Part shown: positions 37,375-45,918 of the stretch, in pieces
Numbering within the stretch: the stretch's first letter is position 1
Layout: every line of letters starts with the position of its first letter
Assembly (NCBI GenBank): GCA_944325545.1
Contig: CALVAM010000005.1
Coordinates: 25,392 to 89,391 of the forward strand
Direction of reading: 5' to 3'
Source: Candidatus Gastranaerophilales bacterium
Lineage (GTDB): Bacteria; Cyanobacteriota; Vampirovibrionia; Gastranaerophilales; Gastranaerophilaceae
DNA: 64,000 nucleotides
Translations under genes and position numbers: made by a program
The notes under the pieces: model-generated
Told to the model about the DNA's origin: nothing
Database searches by the model: none
Seen by the model: the letters and a program-made list of their open reading frames with translations, nothing else

Positions 37375-37644
37375 ATGAAAATTAATCCAATTGTAAATTC
37401 TAATCCTAGTCAAACAAATTTTAAAGCCGTTAATCAAAAGTATTTGAAATGGGCTGAAAAAGACTATAAACTCGTTAAAGATATCAGTGGAGAGCTTTTA
37501 GAATCTTTACGAGATGATGTGTGTTTATTTGGTGATATTTCTTCTAAAGATGGTGTTGATACGATGAATGCTATTAGAAAATATATGAATCCAGGAAGTA
37601 AAGAAGTTTTTGAACATGTATTAGATAATATCAAAAACGCTTAA
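37375..37644 (+). CDS. Small cassette protein, copy 1 (N-terminal QTNFKA)
   Basis: Start at ATG 37375 with AAGGAG 8 bp upstream, giving 89 residues. The first 29 residues (KINPIVNSNPSQTNFKAVNQ, then KYLKWAEK) are shared by all three copies. The body is a helical acidic domain with LLESLRDDVCLFGDISSKDGVDTMNAIRKYM. No signal peptide, membrane segment or catalytic motif is seen. It is closest to copy 3. It meets the remnant of a convergent glycine-zipper gene. Function unknown. Confidence 0.75.
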   Translation: MKINPIVNSNPSQTNFKAVNQKYLKWAEKDYKLVKDISGELLESLRDDVCLFGDISSKDGVDTMNAIRKYMNPGSKEVFEHVLDNIKNA

Positions 37645-37688
37645 TCTAATAGTTTAGAAACTTGGTTCCCTGCAATAGCACCTAACCC
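37641..37688 (-). pseudogene. 3' remnant of a glycine-zipper gene
   Basis: These 48 bp are almost identical to the end of the 282-residue genes at 41415 and 39980 (stop codon and last about 14 codons, GAIAGNQVSKLLD), in the same convergent position after the small cassette gene. Beyond 37688 the match stops and unrelated sequence leading to the lipase gene begins. A third copy of the module was therefore deleted or replaced. Confidence 0.8.
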
Positions 37689-37725
37689 TTATAACCATTG
37701 TTTCTTGGGTTAAGATGTAAAATTC

Positions 37726-37754
37726 TTGTTACAATCAACTAGTAGTTTTATAAA
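37726..37754 (+). promoter_or_regulatory. Predicted promoter of the lipase gene
   Basis: TTGTTA (37726-37731) and TATAAA (37749-37754), 17-bp spacer, about 140 bp upstream of the start codon. Confidence 0.5.
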
Positions 37755-37896
37755 AATTTGTATAATAACTTATGAAAAATCTGGAAACAAAGTTTATTTC
37801 ACCAAGTAATTGAAACTGTGTAGGAAAGATTACATATTATCCCAAGAGCCTTTTTCAAGGCTTAGTTTATTTTGCGAAAAAAAGAAAGGAAGAATT

Positions 37897-38736
37897 ATGG
37901 CAAAGCGAAAAAATGACACAAAATACCACGAAATTTTAAAACAAGCATCTGGTTATAGCTATAAAAAAGGGGATCCTATACCAGATGGATATAAAGTTAT
38001 CAAATCTGTTGATAATAAAAATACCGGATTTCATGCAGAAGTCCTTTCAAAAGGAAATGATGTAATTGTTGCATATAGAGGCACTGATAAAATATTCGGA
38101 CAAGATGGTAGAAATGATTTTGCAATGAATAGAGGTAAGATACCTGCCCAAGCAACAGAGGCTATAAAATTATATGACCAAGTAAAGCAAGAAAATCCAA
38201 ATTCTGTCATTACTGTTACTGGACATTCATTAGGTGGAAGTTTATCACAAATAGTATCTGGAATTAGAGGTTGCGCTGCGGTTACTTTTAATGCTTATGG
38301 TGTTAAAGATATGTTTAAAGACCCTGCAAATATTAAAGAAGATAACGTTGTAAATTATGTTAATGAATGGGACCCTATTGCTATGAGTAATGCTGAAAAT
38401 CAAGTAGGTGAAACATATGCTGTTAAAGGTGAGGCAATGAGAGATCCTCATAAACTTGAAACAATGACAGATCTAGAAAGTAGAGAATACAGAACTCCTG
38501 AAAATCTTAAAGAACGAAAAAACATTATAAATCGAATTGAAAATAAAGTTGAATATACAACCTCAAAAGTTAAAGAAATAACAAGAGAAATTCTAAATAA
38601 AAGAAAGGAAAATGAAAGTACTAATAAAGGTTCAAGTACCTGCGTTGGTTCATATTCTGTAAGCGGCTATACAAGAAGTGATGGAACTAAAATTGGTGAT
38701 TATACACGAACCTGTGGTGCTAAGCATAGTAATTAA
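37897..38736 (+). CDS. Lipase-like serine hydrolase with a cysteine-bearing C-terminal tail
   Basis: Start at ATG 37897, with AAAGGAAG upstream; an in-frame extension to 37810 lacks support. The 279-residue alpha/beta hydrolase has the class 3 lipase features: VIVAYRGTD near 57, nucleophile elbow GHSLGG (Ser111), D159 in NEWDP, and H185 in RDPHKLETM, consistent with a triad. After about 200 comes a charged helical linker, then a tail with TCVGSYSVSGYTRSDGTKIG and DYTRTCGAKHSN, two cysteines in a YTRSDGT-type repeat. The pentapeptide RTCGA also occurs near the end of the RiPP-like precursor at 49.9 kb. No signal peptide. It overlaps a convergent membrane-protein gene by 4 bp. Confidence 0.75.
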   Translation: MAKRKNDTKYHEILKQASGYSYKKGDPIPDGYKVIKSVDNKNTGFHAEVLSKGNDVIVAYRGTDKIFGQDGRNDFAMNRGKIPAQATEAIKLYDQVKQENPNSVITVTGHSLGGSLSQIVSGIRGCAAVTFNAYGVKDMFKDPANIKEDNVVNYVNEWDPIAMSNAENQVGETYAVKGEAMRDPHKLETMTDLESREYRTPENLKERKNIINRIENKVEYTTSKVKEITREILNKRKENESTNKGSSTCVGSYSVSGYTRSDGTKIGDYTRTCGAKHSN

Positions 38737-39353
38737 GAAAACGATTTGAATAAAAAAAGACCAATTAAAAGTAATAAAATTTCTATAATTCCAAATAAAA
38801 TAAAACCGTATAAAAAGAAAAATTTTAAACATTTTTTATAGTATTTGTTCTTAATTAAAATAGAATTGGTTAGTTGAAAATTTTTATTATTTTCTTTGAA
38901 ATATAAAAATAGATAGATCATAAAAGTTCCAATAGGAAGCCAAAAGAAAATAAATGGAATAAAAATTATGTATATTGATGTACCAGTATTAAAATTAAAA
39001 AATGGAATAACTAAAATATAAATTATTAATAAAATGATAGATATTGTTATCAAATTACGATTAAACTTTTTAGAATTATTAGTTGTTAATAATTTTCTAT
39101 AACTATAAAGTGAAATAAAGCTTAAAATGCAAGATATTGGTAAAAAAGCAATAGCATAAGAAATAATATACAACGGAAGTTCAAAAAGTGGTATTAATGA
39201 ATCCTTAGTTCCTAAAATTTCGTAAATAATTGTTGAAATAGAACCTATTATAGCGAGTAAAAGATTATTAAAAGCCAAGTATGCCAAAAAATTAGCAGAC
39301 CAGCGATTAGGCAAATCTTTTAAGTATTGTGTTATAAAATTTTTGATTTTCAC
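38733..39353 (-). CDS. Multi-spanning membrane protein, possible partner of the lipase
   Basis: Not recognised. A 206-residue, very hydrophobic protein with about five helices (LAYLAFNNLLLAIIGSISTIIYEIL, PLYIISYAIAFLPISCILSFI, LITISIILLIIYILVIPF, IYIIFIPFIFFWLPIGTFMIYLFLYF, FFFLYGFILFGIIEILLLLIGLFL). It overlaps the lipase stop codon tail-to-tail. A small membrane protein beside a secreted or effector hydrolase could be an immunity protein, but this is only inference. Confidence 0.6.
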   Translation of the reverse strand: MKIKNFITQYLKDLPNRWSANFLAYLAFNNLLLAIIGSISTIIYEILGTKDSLIPLFELPLYIISYAIAFLPISCILSFISLYSYRKLLTTNNSKKFNRNLITISIILLIIYILVIPFFNFNTGTSIYIIFIPFIFFWLPIGTFMIYLFLYFKENNKNFQLTNSILIKNKYYKKCLKFFFLYGFILFGIIEILLLLIGLFLFKSFS

Positions 39354-39397
39354 AAAGGAATTGTAACATATTGAATAAAAAATAGAAAGGGAAAATT

Positions 39398-39535
39398 ATG
39401 AATAAAGAAAATGAAAAAGAACTAGTCTGGGGCAAAATCAAAGTCCAAGATTTGCTAAAGAGCTTATATAAAGGAAAGTCTCTTAATCAAATGTCAGAAC
39501 AAGAGGTTGATAGAATGCTAGAAGATTTGATATAA
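39398..39535 (+). CDS. Small acidic helical protein
   Basis: A 45-residue ORF starting ATG 39398 with AGAAAGGGA upstream. It encodes NKENEKELVWGKIKVQDLLK, then SLYKGKSLNQMSEQEVDRML and a short tail. It looks like one or two helices with a repeat-like KSLNQMSEQEVDRMLEDL ending. Function unknown. It lies between the membrane protein and the second cassette. Confidence 0.55.
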   Translation: MNKENEKELVWGKIKVQDLLKSLYKGKSLNQMSEQEVDRMLEDLI

Positions 39536-39659
39536 GTAATGTTGAAAAAACATTAAGAACAGTGGTCAATAAGAAATAAATTTGGTTATTTCAGAAACAA
39601 AGACTTTTTCTAAAAGTTTTAAAAAGTCACTTGGTTAGAGGATTGGTTTTAGTTACAAA

Positions 39660-39688
39660 TTTACAACTATTAAATGTTGATGTATAAT
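39660..39688 (+). promoter_or_regulatory. Cassette promoter, copy 2
   Basis: TTTACA (39660-39665), TATAAT (39683-39688), 17-bp spacer, as in copies 1 and 3. The flanking arms differ (GGTTTTA and TAAACC) but two of the three changed pairs still match each other. Confidence 0.75.
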
Positions 39689-39713
39689 AAACCTATAAAA
39701 AGGAGTGTGTGTA

Positions 39714-39983
39714 ATGAAGATTAATCCAATTGTAAATTCTAATCCTAGTCAAACAAATTTTAAAGCCATTAATCAAAAGTATTTGAAATGGGCTGAAAAA
39801 ATGTATAAAGAAAGAAGAACGATTACTTCCGAATGGGTGGAATCATTAACTGATGATGTCATATTATTTGGTGATGTTTCAAAGCAAGATGCGATTGATA
39901 CAATGAATGCTGTTAGAAAATATGTTAATCAAGGTAGTATGGATGCATTTGAAAATAGACTAAAGGTGATAAAAAAATCTTAG
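39714..39983 (+). CDS. Small cassette protein, copy 2 (N-terminal QTNFKA)
   Basis: ATG 39714, 89 residues. The first 29 residues match copy 1 apart from one change, then the body diverges: KMYKERRTITSEWVESLTDD, VILFGDVSKQDAIDTMNAVR. The conserved N terminus with a diverged body is a cassette-type pattern. It overlaps the convergent glycine-zipper gene by 4 bp at the stop codons. Confidence 0.75.
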   Translation: MKINPIVNSNPSQTNFKAINQKYLKWAEKMYKERRTITSEWVESLTDDVILFGDVSKQDAIDTMNAVRKYVNQGSMDAFENRLKVIKKS

Positions 39984-40828
39984 TCTATTATTTTAGCAAC
40001 TTGATTACCTGCAATAGCACCTAAGCCCATACCGATAAGAGAACCTACCGGACCTAAGTATTTAGCTCCGATTGCTCCGCCATATCCAATACCTGCGATT
40101 GAGCTAACAAAGTTTATTGCAGATTTTGCAGTAGATTTTATGGCATTTTCACCATCTGAAATTTCTTTTACTAAATGAGCAGCTTCAAGTCCGCCCAATA
40201 CTGCTGTCCCTATTTTTGTCGTTCTTGTCATTGCTCTTGCTGTTAATTCTCCAAAGGCGGATTTTGTTATAAATTTATTTGCATTTATAAAAACAGGATT
40301 TTGTTCAGTATGTGTAATATTTTTAATTGTTGTGTCAATAAACTTTTCATCTATTTTATATTTTTCTGTTACAGCTTTTCCGAGCCTTGTATTCCATAAT
40401 GTTTTATCATTTTTAAAGAGCCATTTTGCAAGCTTTGGACAAGGACTAGTTTTAGGATTTACAAACTTGTGTAACAACGTTCCTCTAAAAAATGAGAACG
40501 GATGTTGGGCAATTTTATAATCATAGGAAGGAGTAAATGTTTTGTTCGTTAGCTTTGATTTTATTTGAGAATATGCAGATTTCATATCTCTCCAATCCTC
40601 AGGAGCATTAAGAACTGCAAGAGCAACAAGACCACTTGCCGGAACAAAGTCTGAGTTCTCAATTTTATCCGGGACTTTTTCAATCCTTCTGAAGGTAGGT
40701 ATTACATCAAATACAGAAGGAAGCTTGTTCTCTTTATCAACACGACCTTTTACCTCCTCATAATCTTGTTGGATTTGAGGAAGCTTATCTGCTTGGTATT
40801 GATACATTATTGGATTAACTGCACACAT
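39980..40828 (-). CDS. Glycine-zipper protein, copy 1
   Basis: Not recognised. The 282-residue protein shares residues 1-90 almost exactly with its paralogue at 41.4-42.3 kb (KLPQIQQDYEEVKGRVDKE), then diverges in the middle (about 91-200) and converges again in a C-terminal segment with GIGYGGAIGAKYLGPVGSLIGMGLGAIAGNQV, a GxxxG-rich glycine zipper typical of membrane-inserting proteins. It has no signal peptide. Tail-to-tail with the small cassette gene, overlapping by 4 bp. Pore formation or membrane anchoring is inferred from the zipper only. Confidence 0.65.
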   Translation of the reverse strand: MCAVNPIMYQYQADKLPQIQQDYEEVKGRVDKENKLPSVFDVIPTFRRIEKVPDKIENSDFVPASGLVALAVLNAPEDWRDMKSAYSQIKSKLTNKTFTPSYDYKIAQHPFSFFRGTLLHKFVNPKTSPCPKLAKWLFKNDKTLWNTRLGKAVTEKYKIDEKFIDTTIKNITHTEQNPVFINANKFITKSAFGELTARAMTRTTKIGTAVLGGLEAAHLVKEISDGENAIKSTAKSAINFVSSIAGIGYGGAIGAKYLGPVGSLIGMGLGAIAGNQVAKIID

Positions 40829-41094
40829 TAATACTACCTTCTATATATACAAAGTATTTTGTGCATGAAAAATTGCTATTTTACGAAAAATTTGATTAGA
40901 TTTTCATTAATCAAATCTCCCCTACTCGAAATGTAAAAAGAGAATTTGCTCGATAAATGCATGTAAAATCTACAAATATTCTTTAAATAAAATTCTCTTT
41001 TTATACTTATATAGCGAAAAAACGCCCTATGTAAAGAATCACATGGTTTGAGTATTTAGTTCAAATGGTTTGAGTATTTTGGGCTAGTTAAAAA
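40829..41094. other. Intergenic region between module copies, two hairpins
   Basis: About 270 bp with no ORF. It contains a hairpin ATTTGATTA/TAATCAAAT (40890-40916), a second dyad AAAAAGAGAATTT/AAATTCTCTTTTT (near 40936 and 40991) and two TTTGAGTATT phrases just before the next cassette promoter. The second dyad spans about 65 bp and could be a terminator for the upstream minus gene's neighbour or a mobile-element scar. Confidence 0.4.
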
Positions 41095-41123
41095 TTTACA
41101 ACTATTAAATATTGATGTATAAT
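41095..41123 (+). promoter_or_regulatory. Cassette promoter, copy 3
   Basis: TTTACA (41095-41100) and TATAAT (41118-41123), 17-bp spacer, flanked by GGGCTA and TAGCCC as in copy 1. Confidence 0.75.
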
Positions 41124-41148
41124 AGCCCTATAAAAAGGAGTGTGTGTA

Positions 41149-41418
41149 ATGAAAATTAATCCAATTGTAAATTCTAATCCTAGTCAAACAAATTTTAAAG
41201 CTGTTAATCAAAAGTATTTGAAATGGGCAGAAAAAGACTATAAAGTGGTTAAAAATATAAGCGGACATTTATTGGAATCTTTAAGAGATGACGTTTGTCT
41301 GTTTGGAGATATTTCTCCTAAAGATGGTGTTGATACTATGAATGCCATTAGAAAATATATGGCTCCCGAAGGTAGAGATTTTTTTGAACATGTATTAGAC
41401 AATATCAGGAATGCTTAA
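41149..41418 (+). CDS. Small cassette protein, copy 3 (N-terminal QTNFKA)
   Basis: ATG 41149 with AAGGAG; 89 residues, nearly identical to copy 1 at the N terminus and similar in the body (ISGHLLESLRDDVCLFGDIS, KDGVDTMNAIRKYM, FFEHVLDNIRNA). It overlaps the paralogous glycine-zipper gene by 4 bp. The repeat of promoter, ribosome binding site and first 29 codons suggests segmental duplication or cassette exchange. Confidence 0.75.
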   Translation: MKINPIVNSNPSQTNFKAVNQKYLKWAEKDYKVVKNISGHLLESLRDDVCLFGDISPKDGVDTMNAIRKYMAPEGRDFFEHVLDNIRNA

Positions 41419-42263
41419 TCTAATAGTTTAGAAACTTGGTTCCCTGCAATAGCACCTAAGCCCATACCTACAAGAGATCCTACCGGACCTAAGTGCTTAG
41501 CTCCGATCGCACCACCATAACCAATCCCTGCAATTGAGCTAAAAAGGTTTATTGCAGATTTTGCAGTAGATTTTATAGCATTTTCACCATCTGAAATTTC
41601 TTTTACTAAATGAGCAGCTTCAAGTCCACCCAGTACTATTGTTCCAATTTTTGTTGTTCTTGTCATTGCTCTTGCCGTTAATTCTCCAAATGTAGATTTT
41701 GTGATAAAGCTTTTTGCATCTATATAAGAAGGATGTGCATCTGTATACGTTATATTTTTAATACTCGTTTTAATCCAACTTTCTTTAATATTAAATTTCT
41801 TAGCAACATAATCTCTTAATTTAGTATTCCACAATGTTGTATCATTTTTAAAGAGCCATTTAGCAAGCTTAGGACAAGGACTTGTTTTAGGATTTACAAA
41901 TTTGTGTAATAAAGTTCCTCTAAAAAACGAGAATGGGTGCTGTGCAATTTTGTAATTATAGGAAGGGATAAATGGTTTGTCCGTTAGCCCTGATTTTATT
42001 TGAGAATATGCAGATTTCATATCTCTCCAATCCTCAGGAGCATTAAGAACTGCAAGAGCAACAAGACCACTTGCCGGAACAAAGTCTGAGTTCTCAATTT
42101 TATCCGGGACTTTTTCAATCCTTCTGAAGGTAGGTATTACATCAAATACAGAAGGAAGCTTGTTCTCTTTATCAACACGACCTTTTACCTCCTCATAATC
42201 TTGTTGGATTTGAGGAAGCTTATCTGCTTGGTATTGATACATTATTGGATTAACTGCACACAT
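41415..42263 (-). CDS. Glycine-zipper protein, copy 2
   Basis: A 282-residue paralogue of the 39.98-40.83 kb gene. N- and C-terminal thirds match; the middle is diverged (KSWIKTSIKNITYTDAHPSY versus KFIDTTIKNITHTEQNPVF). The C terminus has GIGYGGAIGAKHLGPVGSLVGMGLGAIAGNQVSKLLD. The 5' flank is also duplicated (TTAATACTACCTTCTATATA). Upstream (42264-42550) I see only AT-rich sequence with no gene. Confidence 0.65.
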   Translation of the reverse strand: MCAVNPIMYQYQADKLPQIQQDYEEVKGRVDKENKLPSVFDVIPTFRRIEKVPDKIENSDFVPASGLVALAVLNAPEDWRDMKSAYSQIKSGLTDKPFIPSYNYKIAQHPFSFFRGTLLHKFVNPKTSPCPKLAKWLFKNDTTLWNTKLRDYVAKKFNIKESWIKTSIKNITYTDAHPSYIDAKSFITKSTFGELTARAMTRTTKIGTIVLGGLEAAHLVKEISDGENAIKSTAKSAINLFSSIAGIGYGGAIGAKHLGPVGSLVGMGLGAIAGNQVSKLLD

Positions 42264-42550
42264 TAATACTACCTTCTATATATACAAAGTATTTTGTTTA
42301 TTAAAAATTGCTTTAATATTATAAAATTATTAAATTTGTTAAATTATTTTAATTTTTAATTATTTAATTAGCAAAAAAATATTTTAGCGTTTTATGTAAT
42401 ATAGTAGAAATATATGCTGATTTTCATTAAAATTTAAAAAAGTTAAAATATGTAACAAAAGTTCTCCTCCAAAAATAAATTTTTAAATTTAATGTTATGA
42501 TGTATTAAGCCGATAAATAGTTAAGTTATAAAAAATTAGGTTATGTGTAT

Positions 42551-43861
42551 ATGTCAATAAATAGTACTCAAATATATTCATTACTTGGTAATCAGAGTTC
42601 TATAATACCACTTGCAGTTAAGGACGGTTTTTCTTGTGTAGGTATGACAGCAGGGTCTTATGTTACTGGTAAAGAAGAAGGTATGGATAGATTTATTGAT
42701 GAATTTGGTACAGAGATTATTTGGTTAGGAGGTTTGCCTGTATACAAATGGCTTTATGATAAAACTATTATAAAATCGCTTGGTTTTGATGATAGTTTTG
42801 ACGCTAGGAATTTAAAAAACAAAGAAATTCTTAAGAAAACTAAAGAATATGCTCCTAGTAATGAAATTAAAGCGGCAATAGAAAATATTGAAAAAAAACA
42901 AGGTTTGTATAAAAAATTAGCGGCTTCAAAATTTGTGGTATCTACGGTATTATCAATATTAACATATATAGGATTAACAAAATTAAAACAAAAATATACA
43001 GAAAAACAGATAAAAAAGCATCTAATAAAAGAATATAAAAATAAAAACAATTCGATAAATCAATCCAATGAAAAAAAATCAGTTGAAAATACTCCTACTC
43101 CTGTATTCAAAGGAGCTGGAAAATTTATAGAACAGCTTGCATATAATCCTATAAAAAATATGTGGATAGTTGATGGAGCAATTACAACAGAAAGATTGAG
43201 TGATTCAAGAAATCCTCAAGAACTCGTAGGTTATGCAATTAAAGAAGCTTACTCCCTTTGTTTTTTATATTATGTCGGGGGTAAAGTTCAGGATTTGATA
43301 GAAAAAAACGCAATAAAAAAATATAATCGCAATATTTCTCTCGATTCTAGAATAATTGAAGATTCATATTTAAAACAAATTTTTGATAATAGTTCTATTC
43401 AAAACAGTTTAGAACAATTCAATAAAATAAAAATGAATTCCAATGGAAAAAAAGACATTGTAGAATTGTATGATTTTGTACATCAAAATCCTGAAAATGC
43501 AATTGTTAAAATAGCTAAAAAGTCTAATGTGATTAAATGTTTTAAAAATACTGATAAAATAGATTCTAGAGCTTATTTAGATATTGATAGTATTGAAAAT
43601 ATTCACAAAAATATTACACAACTCTACGAACAATATAGTAATTCATTAAAAAAAGGAGAAAGTTCTAGCAAATTTTTTAATGACTTAAAAAAAATAAAAA
43701 GAAAATCCATAAGAACTAATTTTTTCGTTAGCATTTTTGCTTTAGGAATTTTAGCACCAGCTACTATGCTTTTAAAAAGAAAGTTTTTTGACAAAGATGC
43801 TGAATTTCAAACAAAAAAAGAAATTAGAGATAATCTTGTTAGAGAGGGTCTAATTGTGTAG
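42551..43861 (+). CDS. Large hypothetical protein with internal FKG motif and membrane segments
   Basis: Not recognised. Start at ATG 42551 (an in-frame GTG lies two codons earlier; the ribosome binding site is weak). The 436 residues include SVTG-type N terminus (VKDGFSCVGMTAGSYVTGKEEG), a hydrophobic helix FVVSTVLSILTYIGLTKLK near 126-144, PVFKGAGKFIEQLAYNPIKN near 178, and a second membrane helix near the C terminus (FFVSIFALGILAPATMLL). Lys-rich elsewhere. Its neighbours are other lineage-specific proteins. It may be an inner-membrane or surface-anchored protein. Confidence 0.65.
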   Translation: MSINSTQIYSLLGNQSSIIPLAVKDGFSCVGMTAGSYVTGKEEGMDRFIDEFGTEIIWLGGLPVYKWLYDKTIIKSLGFDDSFDARNLKNKEILKKTKEYAPSNEIKAAIENIEKKQGLYKKLAASKFVVSTVLSILTYIGLTKLKQKYTEKQIKKHLIKEYKNKNNSINQSNEKKSVENTPTPVFKGAGKFIEQLAYNPIKNMWIVDGAITTERLSDSRNPQELVGYAIKEAYSLCFLYYVGGKVQDLIEKNAIKKYNRNISLDSRIIEDSYLKQIFDNSSIQNSLEQFNKIKMNSNGKKDIVELYDFVHQNPENAIVKIAKKSNVIKCFKNTDKIDSRAYLDIDSIENIHKNITQLYEQYSNSLKKGESSSKFFNDLKKIKRKSIRTNFFVSIFALGILAPATMLLKRKFFDKDAEFQTKKEIRDNLVREGLIV

Positions 43862-43882
43862 ATTTTTTCTGAAATTTATACA

Positions 43883-45844
43883 TTATATTTTGATTTCTCT
43901 TACATCAGCCAGATAAGTATTTTCCCCATCAATAGTTACATATTTTTTATTTTTCAAAGAATCTAAATAATATTTTCTGTTACCTGTATTACCTAAAATT
44001 TGTAATGGAACAGTTTTAAATTGATATTCATCCATTGATATACTATTATAGTGATCCCCTGCATATAATAGAAAATTATCATCACCTTTTACATCATGAG
44101 CATATTTATATGCATATCTAAGCAAATTTTGTTTTATAGACTCATCGTTTTGATATTTTCTATCTAATGTAACCCCATCAATTACAAATACAAGTCTAGA
44201 ATTTGGGTCTGTTGCCCAATATGTGTAAGCATTACCAATCGTTTTTTTATCATTTTTTATTTCAATTATTTGAACATTTGTATTAAGCAAAGCATCAACT
44301 GAGCCAAAGGCATTTTTTCCGTTTGTTGCAACACAAATTCCGGAATAATTTCCTTGAAAGAGATCATATCCAACATTTCTTTGCCAAACACTAACACTCA
44401 TATTTTCATTTGTCGTATTATTTCTAAATTCATCTTTTTTATTATAATTAATCCAAGTATTAAAATTTAAATTACTATTCAAAAATTGCTTGTTTGTATC
44501 TTGATTGGCAAGACCAATTTCTGTTTTGTTATTATTTATGAATTTTAAATAATTCATTTTTGAATCAGTTATGTCATCCGAAATTGTTTGAATTAAATTT
44601 ATCAAATAAAAACGATATTCAGGCATAAATAACTCATTAAATCTAGTTATAGCACTTGGAATTGTGTGAATTAAACTAATATCTACATTACGACTATTAG
44701 TATTAGAAATATTAGTTAATAATGTTAAATATTTTTTTGCCAAGTTATTAAGCATTGTTATATCAATTTTCTTGTTTGTATTTATAATATCTAATTCTGT
44801 TTTTAATTTATCAGTTTCCTTTAAATCAATAAATCCTTTTATTAATTCAACGAGCTTTATCTTATCTTCAGGATATTTAATTTTTTGGTTACATTCATAA
44901 AGTAACTTTGTTAACTGTTCATCATTTGAAATCTTATCAACGATATTAATCGTTCTTGAAAACTTATCAATCTTATGATCTAACTGAGAATTAAGAGGAG
45001 GTGTGTCAAGCAAAATAATTGATTTCAAAATTTTATACTTGTTTTGTAAATAAAAGTTATTAACTTGTTCTGTTGTCCAACTCGGTTCATCTGCATAATT
45101 CAATAATTCTTTTTTATTAATAGTTGAATTTATTAATTCTTCATACTTTTGAGCAATTTTATTATCTAAATTAGAAACATCAAAATGCACAATACTCATC
45201 AATTTAAATAATGAAGCTTTTTCCATTGTAGACAAACTTTCTGCTTGTGGCACTAATTTATTCAAAACATTTGACAAGAATTGAGCATAGTTCTTTGTTT
45301 TACTATCCCAGCCTTTAGAATTTTGAGTTGAAATTTTTCTCAAGATTTCTAATTCTTCATTTTGTGTCAATGAGTTTTTTATTTGATTAATGATTCTATC
45401 TCCATTATCATTTATTTCTTGAAGATTATATTTTACAAAGGTCTCATTTAGTTGTTCTTGTAAATTTTTATCTTTTGGATTTAATAAAAATAACATTTTT
45501 TCTAAGCTTAATCCAGCTTTTACAAAATTTTCTATTATGTTATTTTTTAATAATTGAGAAACCTTCTGAAATAATGTTTCATCCTGAGAAGAAAAAGTTT
45601 TTATAATATCATTATCAAAAAAGGCTTTTTGTAAAACATCCCAAGTCTTAAATTTATTACTATCTCCTCTTTGTAATGACATTGCAGCTTGAATAGCAGT
45701 AGGAAGGGTTTCATATTGTGTTTAAACAATACGACTTTCTTTATTTGTGTATGCATTTGCGATAGCATATTGAGATTTAGTTAATTTTAAATTTGTTGGA
45801 ACTTTACTTTTAAAATTTATAGAATTTACCAATTTTATATCCAT
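43883..45844 (-). pseudogene. Large hypothetical gene with an in-frame stop near the start
   Basis: The frame starts at ATG 45844-45842 behind a GGAG and runs KLVNSINFKSKVPTNLKL (NFKS motif) for 40 codons to a TAA at 45722-45724. The frame then continues without another stop for 613 codons to 43883; the next ATG (45682) gives a 599-residue product but has a weak ribosome binding site. The body is long helical sequence, then a C-terminal globular segment with GNYSGICVATNGKNAFG, LVFVIDGV and LYAGDHYNSISMDE. Not recognised. Either a nonsense mutation has inactivated it or translation restarts at 45682. Confidence 0.6.
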
Positions 45845-45918
45845 ATATTGTACTATACTCCTTTTTTACTTATAATGATACATATGAGTTTTATTACATT
45901 ATTTATTATAGGATAAAA

